From positions 1-64,000 of the forward strand of contig BLLV01000279.1 of assembly GCA_011959205.1 (NCBI GenBank): 64,000 nucleotides of DNA, written 5' to 3'. The position numbers and the translations under genes were made by a program. Every line of letters begins with the position of its first letter. Position 1 is the stretch's first letter. The notes beneath the pieces were generated by a model. That model saw only the letters and a program-made list of their open reading frames with translations. It made no database searches and was not told the DNA's origin. The DNA is from Bacteroidaceae bacterium. Its GTDB lineage: Bacteria; Bacteroidota; Bacteroidia; Bacteroidales; Bacteroidaceae. Positions 8,299-17,402 of this stretch are shown one piece after another.

Positions 8299-10739
8299 AA
8301 AAAGTTCTGGGGGCAAAGCGGTTTGGCGACCGTAGCGCACAGATTGATTGGATTTTAACTGATAGCCGTTCGTTATGTTTCCCGGAAGAAACATTATTTT
8401 TCGCTTTAAAGACCAAACGGAATGACGGGCATAAATACCTGCCGGAATTGTATGAACGCGGAGTCCGTAACTTTGTAGTGGGCGACTTGCCGGCTGATAT
8501 GCAGTCTTTTCAAGATGCGAATTTCCTGCAGTTGGCCAATCCTTTGAAAGGATTACAAAGATTGGCGGAAAAACATCGGGAGCAGTTCCAGATTCCGGTT
8601 ATAGGAATTACGGGAAGTAATGGAAAAACCATTGTGAAGGAATGGCTGTATCAATTGCTGAGTCCGGACCGTGTGGTAACCCGCTCGCCACGCAGTTATA
8701 ACTCGCAGATAGGTGTGCCTCTTTCGGTATGGCTGATGAACGAGCATACTGAACTTGCTATTTTTGAAGCGGGTATTTCCGAAATGGGTGAAATGGAGGC
8801 GTTGCACTCCATTATTAAACCTACGGTGGGTATCTTGACTAATATAGGCGGCGCGCATCAGGAGAATTTTTTCTCTTTGCAGGATAAATGTATGGAGAAA
8901 CTCACTTTGTTCAAAGATTGTGATGTCATTGTTTATGACGGGGATAATGAGTTGATCAGTTCGTGTGTGACAAAATCACTTTTTACCTCGCGTGAGATTG
9001 CTTGGTCAAAAATAGATAATGAACGCCCATTGTTTATTGAGTCCGTTCAAAAAGGGGAACATGCTACTACTATCAAATACCGTTACCTAGGGATGCCGAA
9101 CGAATTCAGCATTCCTTTTATAGATGACGCCTCCATTGAGAACTCGTTGCATTGTCTGGCTGTGGCTTTGTATATGATGGTTCCCCCTGAACAAATAACT
9201 GAGCGTATGGCGCATTTGGAGCAGATTGCCATGCGTCTGGAGGTGAAAGAGGGCAAGAATGGCTGTGTGTTGATCAATGACAGTTATAATTCTGATCTGG
9301 CTTCTTTGGATATAGCCCTCGACTTTATGTCACGTCGTTCTGATGACAAAGGGAAAAAACGGACATTGATCCTTTCGGATATGCTTGAGACCGGGCAGAG
9401 CAGCAAACTGCTTTACCGACAGGTGGCCGAACTGGTACATAGCCGGGGGGTAGAGAAGATGATCGGGGTAGGAGAGGAAATTCGGACTGCGGCTGCCCGT
9501 TTTGAGATAGAAAAGTATTTTTTCCGTACTACGGAAGAATTGTTGGAGTCGGATTTGCTGGCCGGTCTGCATGATGAGGTGATTCTGATAAAAGGTTCGC
9601 GGGCTTTTCACTTTGACCGGATTTCGGATCGCTTGGAACTGAAAGTGCATGAGACCATTTTGGAGATCAATCTGAATGTCTTGATTGATAATCTGAACTA
9701 TTACCGCAGCAAATTGAAACCGGAAACCAAAATGGTGTGCATGGTGAAGGCTTCCGCATACGGTGCAGGCTCTTACGAGATAGCCAAGACCCTGCAAGAC
9801 CATCGGGTGGATTACTTGGCGGTAGCTGTTGCCGATGAAGGTTCGGACTTGCGGAAAGCGGGAATCACTTGTTCCATTATGATCATGAATCCGGAGCTGA
9901 CAGCATTCAAGACCATGTTTGATTATAAACTGGAACCTGAGGTTTACAGCTTTCAATTATTGAACGAGCTGATTAAGGCCGCCGAGAAGGAAGGGGTGAC
10001 GAACTTCCCCATTCATATCAAACTGGATACGGGGATGCACCGGCTGGGGTTTGCACCCGAAGAGATTCCGGAACTGATAGACCGTCTGAAGAAACAGACT
10101 GCTGTAATTCCACGTTCCGTATTCTCTCATCTGGTAGGCAGTGACGGGGCTCAGTTCGATTCGTTTACGCGCAGGCAGATAGAAATGTTTGAAGCTGCCT
10201 CCGGGTGCTTGCAGGAGGCTTTTCAGCATAAGATATTGCGTCATATCTGTAATACAGCCGGGATAGAACGCTATCCGGGGGCCCAGTTTGATATGGTGCG
10301 TCTGGGAATCGGCCTTTATGGAATAGATCCGTTTACCAACCGGATCATCCATCATGTAAGCACATTGAAAACTACCATTCTTCAGATTCATGAGGTTCCG
10401 AAGGAGGAAACGGTAGGGTATAGCCGTAAAGGACGTTTGGAGAGGGATTCCCGTATTGCCGCTATTCCTATCGGCTATGCCGACGGGTTGAACCGGCATT
10501 TGGGAAACGGACGTGCTTACTGTCTGGTGAATGGACAGAAAGCACCATACGTGGGTAATATCTGCATGGATGTATGTATGATTGATGTGACGGATATTGA
10601 TTGTAAGGAGGGGGATAAGGCTGTTATTTTCGGAGATGATTTGCCGGTTACCGTCCTGTCGGAGATTCTGGAAACGATTCCATACGAGATTTTGACCAGT
10701 GTGTCTAATAGGGTCAAACGGGTTTATTACCAGGATTAG
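8274..10739 (+). CDS. murF-alr: Bifunctional MurF ligase / alanine racemase
   Basis: An 821-residue fusion acting in the cytoplasm on peptidoglycan precursors. The N-terminal half is MurF (UDP-MurNAc-tripeptide:D-Ala-D-Ala ligase) with the ATP-binding loop GITGSNGKT at about residues 111-119 and the Mur ligase block NDSYNSDLASL at about 332. From about residue 465 it becomes a PLP-dependent alanine racemase. The PLP lysine is K492 in MVKASAYGAG, and the other racemase motifs are KLDTGMHRLGF, IPIGYADGLNR and GNICMDVCMIDVT. The racemase makes D-Ala, the building block of the dipeptide MurF attaches. The fusion is typical of Bacteroidota. The start overlaps the GSCFA gene by 25 bases. Confidence 0.96.
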   Translation: MSSSIENIEKVLGAKRFGDRSAQIDWILTDSRSLCFPEETLFFALKTKRNDGHKYLPELYERGVRNFVVGDLPADMQSFQDANFLQLANPLKGLQRLAEKHREQFQIPVIGITGSNGKTIVKEWLYQLLSPDRVVTRSPRSYNSQIGVPLSVWLMNEHTELAIFEAGISEMGEMEALHSIIKPTVGILTNIGGAHQENFFSLQDKCMEKLTLFKDCDVIVYDGDNELISSCVTKSLFTSREIAWSKIDNERPLFIESVQKGEHATTIKYRYLGMPNEFSIPFIDDASIENSLHCLAVALYMMVPPEQITERMAHLEQIAMRLEVKEGKNGCVLINDSYNSDLASLDIALDFMSRRSDDKGKKRTLILSDMLETGQSSKLLYRQVAELVHSRGVEKMIGVGEEIRTAAARFEIEKYFFRTTEELLESDLLAGLHDEVILIKGSRAFHFDRISDRLELKVHETILEINLNVLIDNLNYYRSKLKPETKMVCMVKASAYGAGSYEIAKTLQDHRVDYLAVAVADEGSDLRKAGITCSIMIMNPELTAFKTMFDYKLEPEVYSFQLLNELIKAAEKEGVTNFPIHIKLDTGMHRLGFAPEEIPELIDRLKKQTAVIPRSVFSHLVGSDGAQFDSFTRRQIEMFEAASGCLQEAFQHKILRHICNTAGIERYPGAQFDMVRLGIGLYGIDPFTNRIIHHVSTLKTTILQIHEVPKEETVGYSRKGRLERDSRIAAIPIGYADGLNRHLGNGRAYCLVNGQKAPYVGNICMDVCMIDVTDIDCKEGDKAVIFGDDLPVTVLSEILETIPYEILTSVSNRVKRVYYQD

Positions 10740-10760
10740 CGGAAAAAGTATTTCCTTTTA

Positions 10761-10826
10761 AAGTAACATAAGTAACTTGAGCAAGTAAGATAAGTAACTT
10801 GGCCAAGTAAGACGTTTAACCCGGCC
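10761..10826. repeat. Three tandem copies of a 22-nt unit
   Basis: Units at 10761-10782, 10783-10804 and 10805-10826. Units 1 and 2 differ at only two positions and share AAGTAA.ATAAGTAACTTG. Unit 3 keeps AAGTAAGA at its start and CGGCC at its end but has diverged in the middle. The sequence after unit 3 is the reverse complement of unit 2, so the array merges into a hairpin. It fills the gap between the convergent murF-alr and GH28 genes. Confidence 0.85.
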
Positions 10827-10844
10827 AAGTTACTTATCTTACTT
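10783..10844. terminator. Bidirectional hairpin between murF-alr and the GH28 gene
   Basis: Arms at 10783-10804 and 10823-10844 are a perfect 22-bp inverted repeat around an 18-nt loop, with five T at 10843-10847. It lies between two converging genes and is a plausible terminator for both, although the stem is unusually long and AT-rich. The left arm is unit 2 of the tandem array. Confidence 0.7.
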
Positions 10845-10851
10845 TTTGATC

Positions 10852-12156
10852 TTATTTTATCTTGTCTATACGGACTTTCTTCCAACTAAAGTTGTCAATC
10901 ATTTCTTTGTCGCATTTCTCGTTTTTAGCTTTAATGTTCAGGTTTTCGAATGTAAAGTTCGTGAGTTGATATTGATCGGACTTTTCTACGCTGAAAAAAT
11001 TGTCGCATTTAAAATCAATGTTTCTCATGGTTACATGATCTGAATAAGAAAGAGGAATGTCTTTTCTATCTTTCAGGTCGAAGAATTGCGTCCAAGGCTT
11101 GATATACAGAAAATGGTTTGCGTCTCCGGTGATATCTTCTACCAGAATATATTCATATTGTTGGGGGGTGTCCGGCCGCATCTTTAACCATAACAAACGA
11201 TTGGCATTGGTGATGTGAATGCGTCGCAAGATAATATTGCGATTGTGGATGGATTCGCTTCCACAAGTGAGGGCGCCGTGGCAGAAGCCGTAGGTACAAT
11301 CTTCTATGATGATGTTGAAATTACCTCCATTGTTCGGATCTTGGTCTGCCCAGGGACCTTTTCCACCTTTTAAAGCTATGGCGTCATCATTGACAGACAT
11401 ATAGCAGTTCTTCACCAGTACATTGCTGCATACATCTATATCAATGGCATCCGTACTTGGAGCCTTTACCGGTTCCTCCGGGGAGAAGATGTAGAGGTTC
11501 AGCAATTTTACATGATTACATTTGTAAAGATGGGTAGTCCAAAAGGGAGAATTGATGAGGCGGACTCCCGAGAGTTGGACGTCATTGCTATGGGAAATAT
11601 GAACCAGCCGGGGACGTAATTCATCCATATTGGTGCATTTGGGATTGACTTTTCGACGAAGCCAGAATGATTTCCAGTATCTTAATCCATTGCCGTCAAT
11701 CGTACCTTTTCCGGATAATGTAAAACCGTCCACCCTGTCGGCATTGACCAACGCCGCGAAATATTTCAAGCTTTGCCCTTCCATGCGGGTATCTATGATG
11801 GGGAAGTTACTGATATCATCACTTCCCTTCAACACAGCTCCTTCTTCCAGATGCAGGTGTGTTTTGGGTTTGAAGAACAGCGCTCCACTTAAATAGGTTC
11901 CTTTGGGAATGACGATAACTCCCCCGCCGTTTTGTGCGGCAGCATCAATGGCAGATTGGATTTTCTCTGTTTGTAACAGGGTGCTGTCGTTGATAACGCC
12001 ATAATCTGTCAGAATGTATTTCTTGCCTAATGTGTTTATATCTACGATCTTACTGTCCTTAAACCAATCGGATACAGGTGTGCCGTCCGGAAATTTTTCT
12101 TGTGCCAAAGACGGAAGGCATAGAAAGGCGGCACATACAAAAGCTATTAATTTCAT
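10852..12156 (-). CDS. GH28 family glycoside hydrolase (polygalacturonase-like)
   Basis: Exported 434-residue enzyme of the GH28 right-handed beta-helix family, which hydrolyses alpha-linked galacturonic acid in pectic polymers and in some cases related sugars. The signal peptide is MKLIAFVCAAFLCLPSLAQ. A pectate-lyase-like N-terminal segment (DYGVINDS) precedes the helix. The GH28 active-site signature appears as STDAID (234-239), NDD (256-258) and GFCHG (290-294), the usual three carboxylates and histidine. It is the last gene of the minus-strand locus, 41 bases after the GH2 gene. Exact linkage cannot be read from sequence, and not all PUL-borne GH28 members cut homogalacturonan. Confidence 0.9.
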   Translation of the reverse strand: MKLIAFVCAAFLCLPSLAQEKFPDGTPVSDWFKDSKIVDINTLGKKYILTDYGVINDSTLLQTEKIQSAIDAAAQNGGGVIVIPKGTYLSGALFFKPKTHLHLEEGAVLKGSDDISNFPIIDTRMEGQSLKYFAALVNADRVDGFTLSGKGTIDGNGLRYWKSFWLRRKVNPKCTNMDELRPRLVHISHSNDVQLSGVRLINSPFWTTHLYKCNHVKLLNLYIFSPEEPVKAPSTDAIDIDVCSNVLVKNCYMSVNDDAIALKGGKGPWADQDPNNGGNFNIIIEDCTYGFCHGALTCGSESIHNRNIILRRIHITNANRLLWLKMRPDTPQQYEYILVEDITGDANHFLYIKPWTQFFDLKDRKDIPLSYSDHVTMRNIDFKCDNFFSVEKSDQYQLTNFTFENLNIKAKNEKCDKEMIDNFSWKKVRIDKIK

Positions 12157-12197
12157 GATTCTGCTATTAAATTAATCACTAACTACGATTCACTTGT

Positions 12198-15110
12198 TTA
12201 TTGTCGGAAATCAAACATCAAATTCAGATGTAACCCTTCATCCCCCGATTTGATACGGATATTACCCGGCTGGCTGTTCGGCCCTTGTTGCTCGATGGGC
12301 TTGAAGGAGCAAATAGCCGGGATGTCCAGCAGGAAGGATATATCCCCTTCGGGGAATTTGGGCATGGTGTCTTTTACACGTCCTTTCGGTTCTTCGGGAG
12401 TGAACACATGGAAGAAGATCCCGTCATTCCGGGAATAAACGGTGAACGGTGTCGTGTCACTTTCCAATGTGGCCCAATACATATTGGCATGATATCCTTT
12501 AAATTCCGGATAAATCAGATTTTCAAAGCTTTCTCCGGTGATGGTATTGTTATACTCTTTGTGCCATACTCCATAATTCGTTCCCGGAATCCGGTTTTTC
12601 CAGACACGGTACGGGCCGCGCCCCATCCATTTCATGCCAGAGCAATTCTTTTCAGGATAAGAGAAAGTCAGACCGAGATTGAATACTTTGGAGTCCATGA
12701 ACGCATCATCAAATCCACTTCCGCCGGAAGCCCGGTTCAGCAGAATGGCATCCATATAGAGTAATCCTTTGTCCGTAAGACGCCATACGATGGAGTCGGC
12801 GGCACCTTTGTATTTGGCACAGTAAACAGCCCCCTCGTTGCTGTTGCGGACATAACTCAATGTTGGCTCGTAGCGCATTTTCATGCCCACTGCCACAGGG
12901 CCGTCTTTGAATGGAACTTCTGTTCCTCCTGATGTGATACGGCTGATCATGCCGGTAGCCGGGTCAAAAGTGACGGTTACACGGTCGCTTTTCAGTTCGA
13001 TGGAGGTAGCGGTTTGAGTGGCGGTGGCCGGTTGTACCGCTTCCAGGGTCATCGGAGTCTGCGCCATTTTATGATCAAAGTATTGTTTGGCCAGCCGGAT
13101 AGGATAGGTCCAGTTACAGATACTTTTCCCCTCTTTGTCAAATGCCTCTAACTCCAGTACATCACCTTCCCGGAAAGAAGCAGGAAGAGTGAAGCGGGCT
13201 TTTCCTGTTTCACCCGGTGTGATGGCAGGCAGTTGTACATGGCCTTCTGCGATAACTTTACCGCTTTCCATTGCATCTTTCAAAGGCGTTTCGCAAGTAC
13301 GTATTTTGTAAGTCATGCGACATTTGTCCAGGTTGGTATACGTATATTCATTAGTAACCAGGAAGCTGCCGTCAAAGTGATCAGTAATCAGCAGTGGTTT
13401 TAACTGGATGGGCGACCATTGTGCGCGGATAGCATAGTAACTTCCTTCTTTTTCTCTACGCGGACCAACTACCCCGTCAGGAGCATTGGATTTATCAGAA
13501 TCCAATATGCCTCCTTTATCAGAACGTTTGGGAGCTTCGTCACAGAATACCCAGATAAAGCCTCCGGCAAACAGAGGGTTCGTGCACCAACGATCCCAAA
13601 AGTCACGCAGTCCGGCACCACCTCCCTGATCGTACATGGCATGCATGAATTCGGTAGGCATAAATACTTTATAGCCGTTGGTAAAACGTGCCACTCCGGT
13701 CAGATAAGTGGGGTAATGGTGGGTGTCCAGATCATTGAAATCGGCCCAGGGGTGTACCATGTGGCGTTTCTGTAATTTATCGTATTGGGCGAATAAAGGA
13801 TCCAGATTATAATTCCATCCTCCTTCGTTGCCATTACTCCAAATAATGATGGAAGGATGATTCACATCGCGTTCTATCATTTCTTTGACTAATTTAGGAC
13901 CTACTTTTGAATCGTATCCGTTTTGCCATCCTGCCAGTTCGTCCATATAGACAATTCCTAATGAATCACACATATCCAGGAAATGTTCATCAGGCGGATA
14001 ATGTGAACGGACGGCATTCATATTCATCTCTTTTACCAGCAAGGCATCCTGACGGCTCATAGCCGCACCGGTAGCACGACCTCCATCTACGGAAAAAGAA
14101 TGGCGGTTGACACCTTTCACCACTAGTTTGGTTCCATTCAGATAAACTCCGTCTTGTGGAAAGAATTCAATGGTGCGGAAACCGATCCGAGTCTCACGGC
14201 TTTGCACCGTTTTCCCTTCGGGGTTTTTCAGTTCCAGTCTGGCTACGTACAGATTGGGGTCCTCTGTAGACCAGGGTCGGATGTTCATCCAGTTTCCTTC
14301 CACCAACTGTTCCTTGTTCGAATCCTTAATCTGATGAGAAACGCTAGGTTTGTTTGCTTGAGTGTACATGTCTTTTCCATCCTTTAATGAACAGACGGAA
14401 ACAGACAATTCATATCCTTTGGCATCTCCTTCCAATTCTATTGCCGCTTGCAATTTTCCATGCTGATCGGCGTTCAGAACAAAATGTCGCATGTGGACTG
14501 CCGGAACCACTTCCAGCCATACGGGTCTGTAAATACCACCATACAGCCACCAGTCGGCTTTACGTTCGGCTGCATTGATGGATTTGTTGGCTGATTCTTT
14601 AGCTATCTTTACTTCGAGCAGGTTCTTTTTGCCGGGCTTCAATAAATCGGTGATATCATAACTGAAGCGGTAGAATCCTCCCTGGTGCATCTCGCCTGCG
14701 GATTTTCCATTGATGAAAACTTCCGTGTCGGTCATCACTCCGTCAAAGAATATTTTTATCCGCTCACCGGAAGTTGTTGCCGGGGATTCGAATTTATATC
14801 GGTAAATGCCCGTTTCGTCGCTTGGCCTTTCACCTTTTATGGTGTACCAACGACCGTAAGTATATGCTCCGAATCCTTGCAGTTCCCAGTTGCAGGGTAC
14901 CTCGATCTTTTTCCATTTTCCACTGTTTTGTCCTCCCGAACAAAAGAACTCCCAAGTCTTGGTGTTGTCAATATCGGTTCCCGATAAATAGATACGTTCG
15001 GGGTGCGGAGCTTGTGCCTGCACGGTGGGTCCACTCCACAGGGCAGCTATTACTAAAGCCGCCAGTTTGGTCCATTTGTTTTTCATAATACCATTGAATA
15101 CTGTTTTCAT
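12198..15110 (-). CDS. GH2 family glycoside hydrolase (beta-galactosidase-like)
   Basis: Exported exo-acting enzyme of 970 residues with the full GH2 plan: signal peptide (ending near VQAQ, about residue 33), jelly-roll sugar-binding domain, immunoglobulin-like domain, TIM barrel and C-terminal beta-galactosidase small-chain-like domains (MGRGPYRVWKNR). The acid/base Glu sits in IWSNGNEGG, and the candidate nucleophile Glu in MPTEFMHAM. GH2 includes beta-galactosidases, glucuronidases and mannosidases; the substrate is not fixed by these motifs. An ATG at 15086 is an alternative start that still leaves a good signal peptide. A gap of 120 bases with two hairpins separates it from the GH89 gene upstream in transcription. 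Confidence 0.9.
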   Translation of the reverse strand: MKTVFNGIMKNKWTKLAALVIAALWSGPTVQAQAPHPERIYLSGTDIDNTKTWEFFCSGGQNSGKWKKIEVPCNWELQGFGAYTYGRWYTIKGERPSDETGIYRYKFESPATTSGERIKIFFDGVMTDTEVFINGKSAGEMHQGGFYRFSYDITDLLKPGKKNLLEVKIAKESANKSINAAERKADWWLYGGIYRPVWLEVVPAVHMRHFVLNADQHGKLQAAIELEGDAKGYELSVSVCSLKDGKDMYTQANKPSVSHQIKDSNKEQLVEGNWMNIRPWSTEDPNLYVARLELKNPEGKTVQSRETRIGFRTIEFFPQDGVYLNGTKLVVKGVNRHSFSVDGGRATGAAMSRQDALLVKEMNMNAVRSHYPPDEHFLDMCDSLGIVYMDELAGWQNGYDSKVGPKLVKEMIERDVNHPSIIIWSNGNEGGWNYNLDPLFAQYDKLQKRHMVHPWADFNDLDTHHYPTYLTGVARFTNGYKVFMPTEFMHAMYDQGGGAGLRDFWDRWCTNPLFAGGFIWVFCDEAPKRSDKGGILDSDKSNAPDGVVGPRREKEGSYYAIRAQWSPIQLKPLLITDHFDGSFLVTNEYTYTNLDKCRMTYKIRTCETPLKDAMESGKVIAEGHVQLPAITPGETGKARFTLPASFREGDVLELEAFDKEGKSICNWTYPIRLAKQYFDHKMAQTPMTLEAVQPATATQTATSIELKSDRVTVTFDPATGMISRITSGGTEVPFKDGPVAVGMKMRYEPTLSYVRNSNEGAVYCAKYKGAADSIVWRLTDKGLLYMDAILLNRASGGSGFDDAFMDSKVFNLGLTFSYPEKNCSGMKWMGRGPYRVWKNRIPGTNYGVWHKEYNNTITGESFENLIYPEFKGYHANMYWATLESDTTPFTVYSRNDGIFFHVFTPEEPKGRVKDTMPKFPEGDISFLLDIPAICSFKPIEQQGPNSQPGNIRIKSGDEGLHLNLMFDFRQ

Positions 15111-15121
15111 GATACAAAAAT

Positions 15122-15222
15122 AAGGCGGGATAACCCGCCTTACAATGGAAAATCATACATTATAATGAAAAATGATACAGTTCAATGTCTTTGGAGCGTG
15201 CCGGAAGGAACCTCCTTCCGGC
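15122..15222. terminator. Two hairpins between the GH89 and GH2 genes
   Basis: Stem 15200-15209 / 15213-15222 (GCCGGAAGGA / TCCTTCCGGC, 3-nt loop) lies just after the GH89 stop. Stem 15122-15129 / 15134-15141 (AAGGCGGG / CCCGCCTT) lies just before the GH2 start. Neither has a clear T run on the minus strand. They may be weak terminators, mRNA processing or stability elements, or leader structure. Confidence 0.5.
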
Positions 15223-15230
15223 AGGTCAAG

Positions 15231-17387
15231 TTACTTGATCTGATTGTAGACTTCTTTGGCTGTTTCCAATACATCTCCTTCCGGTTGCGAGGAATAAGGT
15301 TGATTCTGCCGGGTCCATTGTTCCTCGATAGCATAAAAGTCTATATCTTTTGCCGGTGAACCGTTCAGTTGTTCTTTTTGTTGTTCAATCCATATTTTCC
15401 AGCGATTGTAATAGAAATCTTTCAACAATCCGTTCCATTCTTTGTGGGCATAGTCTCGCAGTCCTCCGTGATTTGCAGCTGTGCGGTTACCCCAAGTCGT
15501 GATTTGCACGCGTGCATTCCACTCATACAAATCTTTTTCTTCAGTGGTATTGCCCAGATTACGTGCTTTTTCAATCCAGCTGCCAACTTTAAATTCAGGA
15601 CGTGTCGCCAATAGTTTATCTTGCAAAAGAATCAGTTTTAAAAAGCGTGTGGAAGCACTGTCGAACAGTTTCTTTTCACCGGCTTTATAGGCATTTGTCA
15701 TAATGGGATAGACCAAACGTCCTTTTTCCGCCACTGCCTGGCGGACGATATCTGTCAGGTCGTACTCGAAGTTGTCGTTGCCTTTGAAGCGGTCGGCAGC
15801 CGAGAGCAGGATGCCTGCCGCGCGGATAATGTCTTCCGGATTATAATAAGGTTTCATTTCGCTCCAGCTGGATACTTCATACACATTGTGGTGCGGACGG
15901 GCACAGAACACGGATTCATGCGTACCTTGCTGGGTGTTTTGTGGAGGACAGTTGTAGATGGTATTGCTTAGTAATTCCCATGCTTCTTCCACAGCCGGGT
16001 CTGTCTGTCCGTAACGTGCCTTGAGGTACGACTTCAGCCATTGGTCCTTGTCGAATGCTTCGGCGCGCCAGGGAAGTTCACACAGCAATTCGAACATCAC
16101 GGGGTTGTTTTCCGATCCTTCCATGGTCATGCCTATTCCTTTCATCGTCTTTCCGAAGGGCGAGGACTGTGCTTTGTAGAACTCGTCAATGACATGTTTC
16201 ATTTTGCCGTGTAGTCCCACATTGCCTCCGTAGTTCAGTAACATACAGTACAGCCAGTCATGCTTGCCGAATCCCTCCTTACGATACCAAGTGGATTCGG
16301 GGTCCCCCCATTGGGGACGGCTTTCTGAAAACAAGTCGAGGACAATCAAATCTCCTGCCGGAAGATTTTCTATCATTTTCTGGCGTGGGTTTGCTTGCCA
16401 TGCCTGAGCCACCCATACGGCTTTCGGGTTGGCTTTTTTCATAGCTTGCCAGATGGCTTGTCCTGCAGCGTTCAGGTCAACGCCCGCCACATTGCCTCCT
16501 TCGTGAAAAGGATCCATGCTGTAAAAATCGGCTTTCCCATAGAGCCGTTCCATTTCTTTATAATAAAGGCCGGCTATCTCTTGAAACCGCGGATCGGTGG
16601 GTTGCAGGAAAGCGGGACGACGGTAGCCGCACCACAATCCCGGGTCCGATACATTCAGCCCCAGCCGTTCTTTGGCATTGTGTGGCACCATGCCCGAATA
16701 GCCTGGCAATACAGGGTGGATACCGTATTCGCGCATCCGTTTCAATATCTGTTTTTGCAAGACTTCACGTTGTTTGTACCAACTGTCGGGGTTGGGACCT
16801 CCCCATCCCTCCAAGTTGTTCATAAGCCACCATCCTTGGAAGGCGGGACCAGCTATGAATTCATTGATCTCGTCTTTGCTGTATCCTAGTTTTTCCAGCA
16901 TATTGTACCACACCACGTCGATACCGGTCATGGCAAGCGGCAGGTTGATCCCATGCAGAGCCATCCAGTCTATTTCTTTTTCCCATCGTTCCCAGTCCCA
17001 AAAGGCCATGGTGTACGAAAAGGTGCAATAGTTGAAATCATAGCGGTGGGTGAGGTTGGTTTCATGACGTTCCTTCTGTGGCACAGGAGGCAGGATATCC
17101 GGCAAGCAGGCAGTCATCTTGTTCCACGAAAGATGAATACCGGCGTAATATTTCAGATACCAGTTTACTCCGGTGGCGATGCTCACCGGATTGTTGCCAC
17201 GGACCAAAATCTTATTTCCTTTTTGGTCTAATTCGAAGAAGTCTGTGTCCGACTTTACCTGTTCTACAACGAATTTACGCGAGGCGCCTTTGTCAATACG
17301 TTCCAACAAGCCTTGCACAGGCGATGCGGCGCGGACAATGGTTGACAGGAAGATCATGCAGATGATGCAGAGGTGTTTCATGTTCAT
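15231..17387 (-). CDS. GH89 alpha-N-acetylglucosaminidase
   Basis: Exported 718-residue enzyme homologous to human lysosomal NAGLU, releasing terminal alpha-linked GlcNAc. The signal peptide ends near residue 20 (TIVRAAS). NAGLU_N, the catalytic barrel and the helical NAGLU_C domain follow in order. The two catalytic glutamates of GH89 are visible in DPFHEGG (about residue 295) and MTMEGSENN (about 420). Barrel motifs include TFSYTMAFWDWERWEKEIDW and PVLPGYSGMVP. Its immediate upstream neighbours are an unassigned exported protein and a homologue of the heparan-alpha-glucosaminide acetyltransferase that precedes NAGLU in lysosomal heparan breakdown. Bacterial members also act on alpha-GlcNAc-capped mucin glycans. 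Confidence 0.95.
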   Translation of the reverse strand: MNMKHLCIICMIFLSTIVRAASPVQGLLERIDKGASRKFVVEQVKSDTDFFELDQKGNKILVRGNNPVSIATGVNWYLKYYAGIHLSWNKMTACLPDILPPVPQKERHETNLTHRYDFNYCTFSYTMAFWDWERWEKEIDWMALHGINLPLAMTGIDVVWYNMLEKLGYSKDEINEFIAGPAFQGWWLMNNLEGWGGPNPDSWYKQREVLQKQILKRMREYGIHPVLPGYSGMVPHNAKERLGLNVSDPGLWCGYRRPAFLQPTDPRFQEIAGLYYKEMERLYGKADFYSMDPFHEGGNVAGVDLNAAGQAIWQAMKKANPKAVWVAQAWQANPRQKMIENLPAGDLIVLDLFSESRPQWGDPESTWYRKEGFGKHDWLYCMLLNYGGNVGLHGKMKHVIDEFYKAQSSPFGKTMKGIGMTMEGSENNPVMFELLCELPWRAEAFDKDQWLKSYLKARYGQTDPAVEEAWELLSNTIYNCPPQNTQQGTHESVFCARPHHNVYEVSSWSEMKPYYNPEDIIRAAGILLSAADRFKGNDNFEYDLTDIVRQAVAEKGRLVYPIMTNAYKAGEKKLFDSASTRFLKLILLQDKLLATRPEFKVGSWIEKARNLGNTTEEKDLYEWNARVQITTWGNRTAANHGGLRDYAHKEWNGLLKDFYYNRWKIWIEQQKEQLNGSPAKDIDFYAIEEQWTRQNQPYSSQPEGDVLETAKEVYNQIK

Positions 17388-17402
17388 TAGGTTATTAGTA
17401 GA

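Noticed and set aside
8274..10739. Two separate genes murF and alr joined by assembly error
   Set aside because: The frame is continuous, the linker is plausible, and this fusion is common in Bacteroidota.
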